A stretch of 64,000 nt of DNA from Streptomyces collinus (GCF_031348265.1 NZ_CP133771.1:5828001-5892000); one strand, 5' to 3'. Shown: positions 42,554 to 51,171, numbered from the stretch's first letter. The notes: generated by a model from the letters alone, not told the origin. Translations and numbers: made by a program.

Positions 42554-43096
42554 CTACTCCTCGAAGGTCGCCGCCAGCGCCTCCGCCAGCCCCGGGACCA
42601 GGTCGGAGCCGGTCAGGACCTCGGTGGGGGAGTCCTTCTCGCGCAGCCGCAGGGCCGACTCGCGCGTGCCGTCACGCAGGACCGCAACCGTCATGCGGAC
42701 CTCCTGGCGGTCCGCGTGTTCCGCCACCCACTTCGTGAGCGCGGCCTCGCTCAGACCCTTGGGAACCTGGGCCTCCGCGGACGGCGGCAGCATCAGGCGC
42801 TCCACCGCGAGGGCGCAGCCTGCCACCGCGTCGGGCCAGGCGATGGTGGCGAGGAACTCGTCGAGGGGCTTGCCCGTTGGAACTTCGTCCTGCTCGATCG
42901 GGGTGAGGCCGGCGTTCTCCGACTCTTCGTCCAGACCGAGCCGGTCCGCGAGCGTGGGTTGTTCGGCCCGCAGTCGTGCGGTGTCGACAAGGGCGAAAAG
43001 GCGGGCCGGCTGGTCCCAGCCGAGGCCTGAGACGTACTCGTCGATCTCGAGTACGGCCCGGGTGAGCGGGTTCGCAGCCATGGGAGTGTTGGACAT
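42554..43096 (-). CDS. PPA1309 family protein
   Basis: A 180-residue cytosolic actinobacterial protein of unknown function, recognised from its conserved start (NPLTRAVLEIDEYVSGLGWDQPARLFALV) and end (SDLVPGLAEALAATFEE). It is acidic, with no membrane segment or catalytic motif. ATG at 43096 stands seven nt after CAGGAT with no ribosome site, a leaderless layout; ATG at 43081 is the alternative. Convergent with the PDZ protease gene. Confidence 0.85.
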   Translation of the reverse strand: MSNTPMAANPLTRAVLEIDEYVSGLGWDQPARLFALVDTARLRAEQPTLADRLGLDEESENAGLTPIEQDEVPTGKPLDEFLATIAWPDAVAGCALAVERLMLPPSAEAQVPKGLSEAALTKWVAEHADRQEVRMTVAVLRDGTRESALRLREKDSPTEVLTGSDLVPGLAEALAATFEE

Positions 43097-43247
43097 GGTC
43101 ACAATCCTGCCTCGTTCCCGGCCGGAATCGGGAACCGAGTAAACGGTGAGTAAGTTGCATAGGTGGGGGCCCACGATCACGGGGGCCACGCACGGTCCGT
43201 GAAGACGCGGGCCTGACGAATCAACAGCGAACTTCGAGGTGCGCACC

Positions 43248-46199
43248 TTGGCTTTCCAGATGCCGGACCGCGGCGGAGGCCCTTCGGGGCCGCGGATCAG
43301 AGTGGGCCGCCCGTCCCGGCGTGTCCGGACCCTGCTCATGACGCTGGGCGTCCTGGCCGTTCTCGGCATGGCGTTCACCATGTTCGCGGGCTTTTGGACG
43401 GACTGGCTCTGGTACCGCTCGGTGAACTACTCCTCGGTCTTCACCACCACGCTGTGGACCAAGATCGGGCTCTTCTCCGTCTTCGGCCTGCTCATGGCCC
43501 TCGCCGTCGGCTTCAACATCTGGCTGGCGCACCGGCTGCGGCCGCCGCTGAGCGCCATGTCGATGGAGCAGCAGAACCTCGACCGCTACCGGATGGGCAT
43601 CGCGCCCTACAAGAAGTGGCTGCTGTTCGGGATCACCGCCCTGGTGGGCCTGATCGCCGGCGCCTCCGCCTCCGGCCAGTGGCGGACGTGGCTGATGTGG
43701 GTCAACGGCGTGCCCTTCGGCGAGAAGGACCCCCAGTTCAAGCTGGACGTCGCCTTCTACGCATTCGACCTGCCCTGGTACCGGTTCCTGCTCGGCTTCG
43801 GCTTCGCCGCCGCGATCCTGTCCGTGATCGCCGCCGCGCTCACCCACTACCTCTACGGCGGGCTGCGCGTCACGAGCCCGGGCGCCCGCGCCACGGCCGC
43901 GGCCACCGGGCACCTGTCGGTGCTCATCGGCATCTTCGTGGCCCTCAAGGCGGTCGCGTACTGGCTCGACCGGTACGGACTCGCGGTGAAGTCCAGTGAC
44001 TTCCGGGCGACCGACAACTGGACGGGCCTGAGGTACGTCGACGCCAACGCCTACCTGCCGGCCAAGACGATCCTGTTCTGCATCGCCGTCATCTGCGCGC
44101 TGCTGTTCTTCGCCACCATCTGGCGGCGTACGTGGCAGCTGCCCGTGATCGGCTTCGGCCTGATGGTGCTCTCCGCGATCCTCATCGGCGGCCTGTACCC
44201 GGCGATCGTGCAGAAGTTCCAGGTCCAGCCGAACGAGCAGGCCAAGGAGGCGCCGTACGTCGAGAAGAACCTCGAAGCGACGCGCAAGGCCTACGGCATC
44301 GACGGCACCAAGGTCACCGACTACTCGGGCACCAGCAAGACCGAGGACAAGACCACCCTGCGCGACGACGTTCCCTCCACGGCCAGCATCCGGATCATGG
44401 ACCCGAACATCGTGTCGCCGACGTTCCAGCAGCTCCAGCAGATCAGGAACTACTACGCGTTCCCGAACAACCTGGACGTCGACCGTTACGCCAAGGACGG
44501 CAAGGACCAGGACACGGTCATCGGCCTGCGCGAGCTGAACCTCGCGGGCATCCCGAAGAAGAACTGGATCAACAACCACTTCCGTTACACCCACGGATAC
44601 GGAGTGGTCGCCGCCGAGGGCACCAGCGCCGACGCGCAGGGCCGTCCGAACTTCACGGAGTCCGACCTGCCCTCCGAGGGCGACCTCGGCACGTACGAGC
44701 AGCGGATCTACTACGGCGAGAAGACCGACACCTACTCGATCGTCGGCGGTCCCCAGAAGGAGATCGACTACTCCGACGACAACGGCGAGAAGACCACCAG
44801 CTACAAGGGCGACAGCGGGGTCAGCCTCTCCAACCCGGTCAACCGGGCCGCCTACGCGGTGGCGTTCGGAGAGCCGCAGATCCTGTACTCCGGTGCCATC
44901 GGCGACGGTTCGCGGATCCTGTACAACCGCACGCCCAAGGAGCGCGTCGAGGCGGTCGCCCCCTGGCTGACCATCGACGGCGACGCCTACCCGGCGGTGG
45001 TGGACGGCCGGATCCAGTGGATCGTCGACGCGTACACGACGACGAACGGCTACCCGTACTCCTCGCGTACGACCCTGGGCGACACCACGGCCGACTCGCT
45101 GACCGCCACCAACGACAACCGCGCGGTGGTGGCCCAGCAGAACCAGGTCAACTACATCCGCAACTCGGTGAAGGCCACCGTCGACGCCTACACGGGCAAG
45201 GTCAAGCTCTTCCAGTGGGACACCAAGGACCCCGTCCTGAAGACGTGGATGAAGGCCTTCCCGAACACGGTGGAGCCCAAGAGCGACATCTCCAAGTCGC
45301 TCATGGACCATCTGCGCTACCCCCAGGACCTGTTCAAGGTCCAGCGGGAGCTGCTCACCCGCTACCACGTGAAGGACGCCACGACGTTCCTCAGCGGCAG
45401 CGAGGTGTGGCAGGTGCCGGACGACCCGACGAACCGGTCGGGCAGCGCGGTGCCGCCGTACTACCTGAGCATGAAGATGCCCGACCAGAAGGCGCAGGCG
45501 TTCTCGCTGACGACGACCTTCACGCCCAACGGCCGGGACAACCTCAGCGCGTTCATGGCGGTCGACGCCGACCCGGGCACCGGTGACTACGGCAAGATCA
45601 GAATCCTGAAACTGCCGACGAACACCACGGTCAACGGACCCAAGCAGGTCCAGAGCCAGTTCAACTCCCAAGAGGACATCGCCGAGTCCATCAGGCTCCT
45701 GAGAGGCGGCGACTCCGAAGTCGAGTACGGCAACCTGCTGACGGTGCCGCTCGACGGCGGACTGCTCTACGTGGAGCCGGTCTACGTCCGCGGTGGCGGC
45801 CTGAAGTACCCGCTGCTGCGCAAGGTGCTGGTCACCTACGGAGGCCAGACCGCCTTCGAGAACACCCTCGACGAGGCCCTCAACAAGGTCTTCGGAGCGG
45901 ACGGCCCGGCCACCGAGCCACCGGACGAGGGCGATACGACGACGCCACCGCCGACGTCCGACAACCCGACGGTCCAACAGGCCCTGGAGGACGCCCAAAA
46001 GGCGTTCGACGCCGGCCAGGAGGCCCTGAAGAAGAACGACTGGGAGGCGTACGGCAAGGCCCAGAAGGACCTTGAGGACGCCCTGCGGCGGGCCGAGGAC
46101 GCCCAGGCCGAAGCGAGCCGGACGGGCGGTTCCGGGGGCGGCGAGAGCAAGCCCAGCGGCAGCCCCAGCGGCAGTCCGAGCCCGAAGCCGAGCAGCTAG
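43248..46199 (+). CDS. UPF0182 family membrane protein
   Basis: A 983-residue integral membrane protein with seven or so N-terminal helices (up to about residue 310) and a large C-terminal extracytoplasmic region (NYYAFPNNLDVDRY..., YGVVAAEGTS, TPKERVEAVAPWL) characteristic of UPF0182. The tail after residue 900 is an acidic, Ala/Lys coiled-coil-like segment ending in Gly/Ser/Pro repeats. TTG 43248 (MAFQMPDRGG) is chosen because GAGGTG lies nine nt upstream; a GTG three codons earlier is also in frame. Function unknown; conserved across actinobacteria at this locus. Confidence 0.93.
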   Translation: MAFQMPDRGGGPSGPRIRVGRPSRRVRTLLMTLGVLAVLGMAFTMFAGFWTDWLWYRSVNYSSVFTTTLWTKIGLFSVFGLLMALAVGFNIWLAHRLRPPLSAMSMEQQNLDRYRMGIAPYKKWLLFGITALVGLIAGASASGQWRTWLMWVNGVPFGEKDPQFKLDVAFYAFDLPWYRFLLGFGFAAAILSVIAAALTHYLYGGLRVTSPGARATAAATGHLSVLIGIFVALKAVAYWLDRYGLAVKSSDFRATDNWTGLRYVDANAYLPAKTILFCIAVICALLFFATIWRRTWQLPVIGFGLMVLSAILIGGLYPAIVQKFQVQPNEQAKEAPYVEKNLEATRKAYGIDGTKVTDYSGTSKTEDKTTLRDDVPSTASIRIMDPNIVSPTFQQLQQIRNYYAFPNNLDVDRYAKDGKDQDTVIGLRELNLAGIPKKNWINNHFRYTHGYGVVAAEGTSADAQGRPNFTESDLPSEGDLGTYEQRIYYGEKTDTYSIVGGPQKEIDYSDDNGEKTTSYKGDSGVSLSNPVNRAAYAVAFGEPQILYSGAIGDGSRILYNRTPKERVEAVAPWLTIDGDAYPAVVDGRIQWIVDAYTTTNGYPYSSRTTLGDTTADSLTATNDNRAVVAQQNQVNYIRNSVKATVDAYTGKVKLFQWDTKDPVLKTWMKAFPNTVEPKSDISKSLMDHLRYPQDLFKVQRELLTRYHVKDATTFLSGSEVWQVPDDPTNRSGSAVPPYYLSMKMPDQKAQAFSLTTTFTPNGRDNLSAFMAVDADPGTGDYGKIRILKLPTNTTVNGPKQVQSQFNSQEDIAESIRLLRGGDSEVEYGNLLTVPLDGGLLYVEPVYVRGGGLKYPLLRKVLVTYGGQTAFENTLDEALNKVFGADGPATEPPDEGDTTTPPPTSDNPTVQQALEDAQKAFDAGQEALKKNDWEAYGKAQKDLEDALRRAEDAQAEASRTGGSGGGESKPSGSPSGSPSPKPSS

Positions 46200-46223
46200 G
46201 GCCCTGGCCTGGTCAAATGCCCA

Positions 46224-46263
46224 CCCCGCGCCGTGATACGGTTGTGAACACAACGGCGCGGGG
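46224..46263 (+). promoter_or_regulatory. Inverted repeat overlapping the 5' end of the first initiator tRNA
   Basis: CCCCGCGCCGT (46224-46234) is a perfect reverse complement of ACGGCGCGGGG (46253-46263), and the right arm includes the first seven bases of the tRNA. A GATACGGT -10-like box lies in the loop, so the element spans promoter and leader. Confidence 0.5.
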
Positions 46264-46330
46264 TGGAGCAGCTCGGTAGCTCGCTGGGCTCATAACCCAG
46301 AGGTCGCAGGTTCAAATCCTGTCCCCGCTA
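46257..46330 (+). tRNA. Initiator tRNA-fMet (CAU), copy 1
   Basis: A 74-nt cloverleaf: acceptor CGCGGGG/CCCCGCT with a C1-U72 mismatch, anticodon stem CTGGG/CCCAG giving three consecutive G-C pairs, loop CTCATAA (anticodon CAU), T-arm GCAGG-TTCAAAT-CCTGT. The unpaired 1-72 end and GGG/CCC stem are initiator hallmarks. No CCA is encoded. Confidence 0.95.
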
Positions 46331-46362
46331 CTGAAGTCGCGATGTCCGAGTGACGGAGCGGC

Positions 46363-46403
46363 CACGAAGGCCCGGATTCCACAAAGGAATCCGGGCCTTC
46401 GTG
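46363..46403 (+). terminator. Perfect 18-bp terminator after tRNA copy 1
   Basis: CACGAAGGCCCGGATTCC (46363-46380) pairs perfectly with 46386-46403 around ACAAA, 33 nt after the tRNA. Confidence 0.88.
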
Positions 46404-46564
46404 ATGTGTGAACGCATGTGCTGGCGCAGGCTGTGGCCGCGCCGTCGGGGGGAGTTGGGCGATCTGTGTTTGACTTGTCTCTCTGTGGGCATGTCGACAA
46501 AACGCTGAAGTGACCTCACTGGCTGCGGTATACCAGGTGTACCCAGGTTGCAGGTGGTGCGACG

Positions 46565-48388
46565 ATGGACGTTATGGGGGACAAGGCAACTCTGTTCGAG
46601 ACAGGGCGTTTTGTGCAGCCTTCCAGCCGGGAGGACACCGAGACCCCGGACGAGACCGGGGAGATCGCCGACGAGGCGGCCGAGGAGCTGCGTCAGCGGC
46701 TCGCCGCCGAGACCGGCGACGTCGAGGCGATGAGTGTCCTCGGGGCCATGCTGCTGCGCCGTGGTGACCTCGACGGTGCCGAGCCTCATCTGCGTGCCGC
46801 CACCGCCGCGGGCGACCGGGCGGCCGCCAACAACCTGGGAGTTCTCCTTCACCAGCGGGGGTACGCCGACGAGGCCGCCGGATGGTGGCGGATCGCCGCC
46901 GTCGCCGGATCCACGGCGGCCGCGCACGCCCTGGGCCGGCATCACCGCGAGCGGGGTGACGAGCCCGCCGCCGAGTACTGGCTGCGCCAGTCCGCCGAGC
47001 AGGGGCACACGCTGGGCGCGTACGCGCTCGCCGACCTGCTGGAGCACCGCGGTGACGCCGCCTCCGAGCAGTGGATGCGGGTCGCTGCCGAGCGCGGCCA
47101 CCGGGAGGCGGCGTACCGGCTGGCGCGGGCGCTGGACCGGAACGCGGCGCGGGAAGCCGACGGCGACAACGGTGTCCAGGTGCCCGAGGAGGCCGAGCAG
47201 TGGTACCGGCAGGCCGCCGCGCGCGGCCACCGGCGGGCCGCCCTGCACCTCGGGACGATCCTGGAGCGGCGCGGCGAGCTCAAGGAGGCCGGACGCTGGT
47301 ACCTGACGTCCGCCAAGGACGGCGAGGCGCGTGCCGCCTGCGCGCTCGGCTTCCTGCTGCGCGACGCGGGCGACACGGAGAACGCCGCCGTGTGGTGGCT
47401 GCGGGGCGCCCAGGACGGCGACGGCAACGCCGCGAACGCGCTGGGCGCGCTGCACGCCGAGCGGGGCGAGACCCAGACCGCCGAGCGGTGGTACCGGGCC
47501 GCGATGGACGCGGGCGATGTGAACGGCGCGTACAACCTCGGCCTGCTCTGCGCCGAGCAGGGGCGCACCCCGCAGGCCGAGCAGTGGTACCGGCGCGCGG
47601 CCTACGCAGGGCACCGGGAGGCCGCGAACGCGCTGGCGATCCTGCTGCTGCGGGGCGGCGACGAGACGGGCGCGGAGCCGTGGTTCTCCAAGGCCGCGGA
47701 GGCCGGGAGCGTCGACGCCGCCTTCAACCTCGGCATCCTGCACGCCGGGCGGGGCGAGGAGCAGGCCGCGCTGCGCTGGTACGAGCGGGCCGCCGCCGCC
47801 GGGCACACCGAGGCGGCGCTCCAGGTCGGCATGGCGAGGCTGCGGGACGGCGACGAGCAGGAGGCCGAGCGGCATCTGCGGTGTGCCGCCGGGGGCGGGA
47901 GCGCCGAGGCCGCCTACCGGCTGGCGACGGTGCTCGACGCCCGGCGGCCGCCGGAGCCCGCGCATGAGCTCGGCGAGCCGGTGCACCGGCGGAGCGAGTG
48001 CGAGGAGTGGTACGAGCGGGCGGCGGACCAGGGGCATCGGCGCGCGCAGGTACGGGTCGGCATGCTGGCGGCGGCCCGGGGCGATGTCGTCGAGGCGGCT
48101 CGGTGGTACCGGGAGGCGGCCGAGGCCGGGTCCCGCAACGGTGCGTTCAATCTCGGGCTGCTGCTGGCCCGGGAGGGGAGCGAGCCCGAGGCGGCGGCGT
48201 GGTGGAAACGGGCCGCCGACGCCGGTCACGGACGGGCGGCGTTGCGGCTGGCCCTTGTCTACGCGCGTCGGGGTGAGCTGGCGGAGGGCCAGCGGTGGGC
48301 CGACCGGGCCGTGTCGCTGGGGCCGGCGTCCGTCGCCGAGCGGGCGGAGCGGCTGAGGGACGCTCTGCGGCAGGAGCTGTCCGCGTGA
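46565..48388 (+). CDS. SEL1/TPR-repeat protein
   Basis: A 607-residue protein made almost wholly of 36-residue SEL1-like/TPR helical repeats (pattern AAxxLGxLxxxRGDxxxAExWYRxAAxxG), about 14 copies from residue 50 to the end, after an acidic N-tail. Such proteins are scaffolds for protein-protein contacts; no enzyme domain or export signal is seen. ATG at 46565 or 46574 are both possible. It lies between two identical initiator tRNA genes. Confidence 0.9.
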   Translation: MDVMGDKATLFETGRFVQPSSREDTETPDETGEIADEAAEELRQRLAAETGDVEAMSVLGAMLLRRGDLDGAEPHLRAATAAGDRAAANNLGVLLHQRGYADEAAGWWRIAAVAGSTAAAHALGRHHRERGDEPAAEYWLRQSAEQGHTLGAYALADLLEHRGDAASEQWMRVAAERGHREAAYRLARALDRNAAREADGDNGVQVPEEAEQWYRQAAARGHRRAALHLGTILERRGELKEAGRWYLTSAKDGEARAACALGFLLRDAGDTENAAVWWLRGAQDGDGNAANALGALHAERGETQTAERWYRAAMDAGDVNGAYNLGLLCAEQGRTPQAEQWYRRAAYAGHREAANALAILLLRGGDETGAEPWFSKAAEAGSVDAAFNLGILHAGRGEEQAALRWYERAAAAGHTEAALQVGMARLRDGDEQEAERHLRCAAGGGSAEAAYRLATVLDARRPPEPAHELGEPVHRRSECEEWYERAADQGHRRAQVRVGMLAAARGDVVEAARWYREAAEAGSRNGAFNLGLLLAREGSEPEAAAWWKRAADAGHGRAALRLALVYARRGELAEGQRWADRAVSLGPASVAERAERLRDALRQELSA

Positions 48389-48428
48389 GGTGGTGTGGGT
48401 GGGGCCGGGGTGCAGCCGGGCAATGGAT

Positions 48429-48458
48429 TTGCATCCGCCCTCCGCGGTGACGTAACGT
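48429..48458 (+). promoter_or_regulatory. Promoter of the second initiator tRNA
   Basis: TTGCAT (48429-48434), 18-nt spacer, TAACGT (48453-48458); start expected about 48465, six nt before the mature tRNA end. Confidence 0.6.
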
Positions 48459-48470
48459 TGCATTCACCGA

Positions 48471-48544
48471 CGCGGGGTGGAGCAGCTCGGTAGCTCGCTG
48501 GGCTCATAACCCAGAGGTCGCAGGTTCAAATCCTGTCCCCGCTA
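48471..48544 (+). tRNA. Initiator tRNA-fMet (CAU), copy 2
   Basis: Identical in all 74 nt to copy 1, and identical for six further nt downstream (CTGAAG), giving an 80-nt exact duplication 2.2 kb apart. Upstream sequences differ, so the copies have separate promoters. Confidence 0.95.
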
Positions 48545-48555
48545 CTGAAGGCCGC

Positions 48556-48583
48556 GGGCCGGAATCCGAAAGGGTTCCGGCCC
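48556..48583 (+). terminator. Terminator after tRNA copy 2
   Basis: GGGCCGGAATCC (48556-48567) pairs with GGGTTCCGGCCC (48572-48583), one G-T wobble, GAAA tetraloop. Confidence 0.82.
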
Positions 48584-48624
48584 TCGGTGTTTTCCAGGGC
48601 TCCCAGGGGCCCGCCCGAGTAACG

Positions 48625-48661
48625 GAAAAGCCCCGGCACCGCGTGGGTGCCGGGGCTTTTC
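48625..48661. terminator. Strong 16-bp terminator before the Fur gene end
   Basis: GAAAAGCCCCGGCACC (48625-48640) pairs with 48646-48661; A/T-rich ends let it work in both directions, ending the minus-strand Fur gene. Confidence 0.88.
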
Positions 48662-48671
48662 GTACGCAGGG

Positions 48672-49088
48672 CTAGGCGGCCGCGCAGTTCGGGCAGACGC
48701 CGCGGTACGTCACCTCGACGTCCGAGACCGTGAAGCCGAAGCGCTCGGTGTCGGGGAGGTCGGCCAGCGGGTTGCCGGTCGGGTGGACGTCCCGGATCGC
48801 GCCGCACTGGGCGCAGACCAGGTGGTGGTGCGGCTGGTGGGCGTTCGGGTCGTACCGCTTGGCGCGCTGGTCGGTGGAAACCTCCAGCACCTCGCCGAGG
48901 GTCACGAGTTCACCCAGCGTGTTGTAGACGGTCGCTCGGGAGATCTCGGGCAGCTTGGCGACGGCCCGTGCGTGGACCTCGTCGGCCGTCAGATGGACGT
49001 GTTCGCCGTCGAGGACCTCGGCCACGACGCGCCGCTGCGCGGTCATCCGCCATCCGCGTCCGCGCAGGCGTTCCAGAAGGTCACTCAT
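48672..49088 (-). CDS. Fur/PerR-family metal-dependent repressor
   Basis: A 138-residue Fur-family regulator with a winged helix (RMTAQRRVVAEVL, ISRATVYNTLGEL), His-rich metal region (HQPHHHLVCAQCG) and structural zinc CxxC pairs (CAQC, CPNC). Divergent from a catalase gene, the usual arrangement for CatR/PerR/FurA peroxide sensors, so it probably represses that catalase until peroxide oxidises its metal site. ATG 49088 stands seven nt after a TAGGCT box (49101-49096 on the minus strand) without a ribosome site, so leaderless; a GTG two codons upstream is in frame. Confidence 0.92.
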   Translation of the reverse strand: MSDLLERLRGRGWRMTAQRRVVAEVLDGEHVHLTADEVHARAVAKLPEISRATVYNTLGELVTLGEVLEVSTDQRAKRYDPNAHQPHHHLVCAQCGAIRDVHPTGNPLADLPDTERFGFTVSDVEVTYRGVCPNCAAA

Positions 49089-49110
49089 GGCCACCAGCCT
49101 AACAGCTAAG

Positions 49111-49123
49111 GGGACCAGGTCCC
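49111..49123. promoter_or_regulatory. Palindrome GGGACC-A-GGTCCC in the Fur-gene promoter
   Basis: A perfect 13-nt palindrome just upstream of the Fur gene's -10 box, placed around its -35 area. A possible operator distinct from the catalase-side site. Confidence 0.4.
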
Positions 49124-49149
49124 GAATAGGTGTGAGATTAGAGCCCCGC

Positions 49150-49177
49150 TTGCTTTAGATGAAGTCTAATGTAGGAT
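49150..49177 (+). promoter_or_regulatory. Catalase promoter with Fur/PerR-type operator
   Basis: -35 TTGCTT (49150-49155), 16-nt spacer, -10 TAGGAT (49172-49177). The spacer is filled by TTAGA-TGAAG-TCTAA (49155-49169), a perfect inverted repeat of the kind bound by PerR/CatR proteins, so binding would block RNA polymerase directly. Confidence 0.75.
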
Positions 49178-49254
49178 CGTGAACGGCTTTACCCAAGGGA
49201 TAAGACTGGTCGGGAATCGGGACAGACTGGTCAGGAATGGTGCAGGAGGCGCAC

Positions 49255-50706
49255 GTGACGCAGGGACCGCTGACGACGGAGGCCGGGGCTCCGGTCGCCG
49301 ACAACCAGAACAGCGAGACCGCGGGCGCCGGCGGCCCGGTGCTCATCCAGGACCAGCTCCTGCTGGAGAAGCTGGCCCACTTCAACCGGGAGCGCATCCC
49401 GGAGCGCGTGGTGCACGCCCGCGGCGCGGGTGCGTACGGCACCTTCACGGTGACCGCCGATGTCACCCCGTACACGCGGGCCGCCTTCCTCTCCGGCATC
49501 GGCAAGCAGACCGAGGTCTTCCTGCGCTTCTCGACGGTGGCCGGCAACCTGGGCGCGGCGGACGCAGTGCGCGACCCGCGTGGCTTCGCGCTGAAGTTCT
49601 ACACCGAGGAGGGCAACTACGACCTCGTCGGCAACAACACCCCGGTGTTCTTCATCAAGGACGCCGTCAAGTTCCCGGACTTCATCCACACCCAGAAGCG
49701 CGACCCGTACACCGGCTCGACCGAGGCGGACAACGTCTGGGACTTCTGGAGCCTGTCGCCCGAGTCCACGCACCAGGTGACCTGGCTGTTCGGCGACCGT
49801 GGCATCCCCGCCTCGTACCGCCACATGGACGGCTTCGGCTCGCACACGTTCCAGTGGAGCAACGAGGCCGGCGAGGCCTTCTGGGTGAAGTACCACTTCA
49901 AGACGGACCAGGGCATCAAGAACCTGACGGCCGAGGCGGCGGCCCGGCTCGCGGGTGAGGACCCCGACTCCCACCAGCGCGACCTGCGCGAGGCCATCGA
50001 GCGGGGCGAGTACCCGACCTGGACGGTCGGGGTGCAGATCATGCCGGTGGCCGAGGCGGCGACGTACCGTTTCAACCCGTTCGACCTGACCAAGGTCTGG
50101 CCGCACGCGGACTACCCGGTCGTCGAGATCGGCAGGCTGGAGCTCAACCGCAACCCGGAGAACGTCTTCGCCGAGGTGGAGCAGTCGATCTTCAGCCCCG
50201 CCCACTTCGTGCCGGGCATCGGGCCGTCCCCGGACAAGATGCTCCAGGGCCGCCTCTTCGCCTACGGCGACGCCCACCGCTACCGCGTCGGCATCAACGC
50301 AGACCACCTGCCGGTGAACCGTCCGCACGCCACCGTGGCGCGCACCAACTCCCGCGACGGGTACCTCTACGACGGCCGTCACGCCGGCGCGAAGAACTAC
50401 GAGCCGAACAGCTTCGGCGGCCCGTTCCAGACGGACCGTCCGCTGTGGTCCGCCACGGCCGTGAGCGGCGCGACGGGCACCCACCCGGCCCCGGTGCACG
50501 CTGAGGACGACGACTTCGTCCAGGCGGGCAACCTCTACCGGCTCCTGGCGGAGGACGAGAAGGAGCGCCTGATCGCCAACCTGGCGGGCTTCATCGCCAA
50601 GGTCTCGCGCGAGGACATCGTCGAGCGCGCGATCGACAACTTCCGTCGGGCCGACGGAGACTACGGCAAGCGGCTGGAGGCCGCGGTCCAGGCCCTGCGC
50701 GGCTGA
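49255..50706 (+). CDS. Monofunctional heme catalase
   Basis: A 483-residue clade 3 catalase that converts hydrogen peroxide to water and oxygen. The distal His is in VVHARGAGAYG, the Asn in NNTPVFF, and the proximal heme-ligand Tyr in RLFAYGDAHRYR; DLTKVWPHADYPVVEIG is also typical. GTG 49255 lies six nt after AGGAGG; the ATG at 49237 is less favoured. Two copies of AGACTGGTC(G/A)GGAAT lie in the leader (49203-49237). Divergent from and presumably controlled by the adjoining Fur-family repressor. Confidence 0.95.
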   Translation: MTQGPLTTEAGAPVADNQNSETAGAGGPVLIQDQLLLEKLAHFNRERIPERVVHARGAGAYGTFTVTADVTPYTRAAFLSGIGKQTEVFLRFSTVAGNLGAADAVRDPRGFALKFYTEEGNYDLVGNNTPVFFIKDAVKFPDFIHTQKRDPYTGSTEADNVWDFWSLSPESTHQVTWLFGDRGIPASYRHMDGFGSHTFQWSNEAGEAFWVKYHFKTDQGIKNLTAEAAARLAGEDPDSHQRDLREAIERGEYPTWTVGVQIMPVAEAATYRFNPFDLTKVWPHADYPVVEIGRLELNRNPENVFAEVEQSIFSPAHFVPGIGPSPDKMLQGRLFAYGDAHRYRVGINADHLPVNRPHATVARTNSRDGYLYDGRHAGAKNYEPNSFGGPFQTDRPLWSATAVSGATGTHPAPVHAEDDDFVQAGNLYRLLAEDEKERLIANLAGFIAKVSREDIVERAIDNFRRADGDYGKRLEAAVQALRG

Positions 50707-50736
50707 ACTCCAGCACTGGACCGCTTGCGGTAGTGG

Positions 50737-50770
50737 ACGGGCCGGGTCCCCTTGTGGGGGCCCGGCCCGT
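50737..50770. terminator. Bidirectional 15-bp terminator
   Basis: ACGGGCCGGGTCCCC (50737-50751) pairs with 50756-50770 around TTGT, one G-T wobble; between catalase and the convergent CBS gene. Confidence 0.85.
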
Positions 50771-50778
50771 TCGTGCTG

Positions 50779-51171
50779 TTATGCGGGCACCTGCTGACGT
50801 GCCGGTGCCCAGCAGCGGATGATGTCGCGGACCGAGACGATGCCGGCGGGTTCGCCGCCGTCCAGCACGATGAGGTGCCGGAAGCCGCCGTGTGCCATGG
50901 CGCCCGCCGCCTCCTCCAGCGTCCAGGCCGGAGCGGCGAACACGACGTTGTTGGTGGTGTGGGCGTGGGCGCGTTCCGTGTCCGGGTCCTGGCCCAGGCC
51001 CACGGAGTTGAGGATGTCGCGTTCGGTGAGGATGCCGATGCCGCCGGCGTCGGGGTCGTGGACCACCGCCGCCCCCACCTTGCGCGCGGACATCAGCGCG
51101 GCGGCCTGGCGCAGGGTGTGGGTAGGGCCGATGGTGAGGACGACAGTGCTCATGGCGTCACGGACGAGCAT
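50779..51171 (-). CDS. CBS-domain pair protein
   Basis: A 130-residue protein of two CBS domains (VRDAMSTVVLTIGPTHTLRQAA..., NNVVFAAPAWTLEEAAGAM...), each ending in the usual GILTERDI / GIVSVRDI strand. Tandem CBS pairs sense adenosyl ligands such as AMP or ATP and regulate partners. ATG 51171 is used, with AGGAGG 11 nt upstream; GTG 51183 is too close to that site. Free-standing, no obvious partner in the operon. Confidence 0.88.
   Translation of the reverse strand: MLVRDAMSTVVLTIGPTHTLRQAAALMSARKVGAAVVHDPDAGGIGILTERDILNSVGLGQDPDTERAHAHTTNNVVFAAPAWTLEEAAGAMAHGGFRHLIVLDGGEPAGIVSVRDIIRCWAPARQQVPA

Noticed and set aside
49222..49240. A SigR promoter before the catalase (GGGAAT in the leader)
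   Set aside because: At N18 spacing the downstream triplet is AAT, not GTT.
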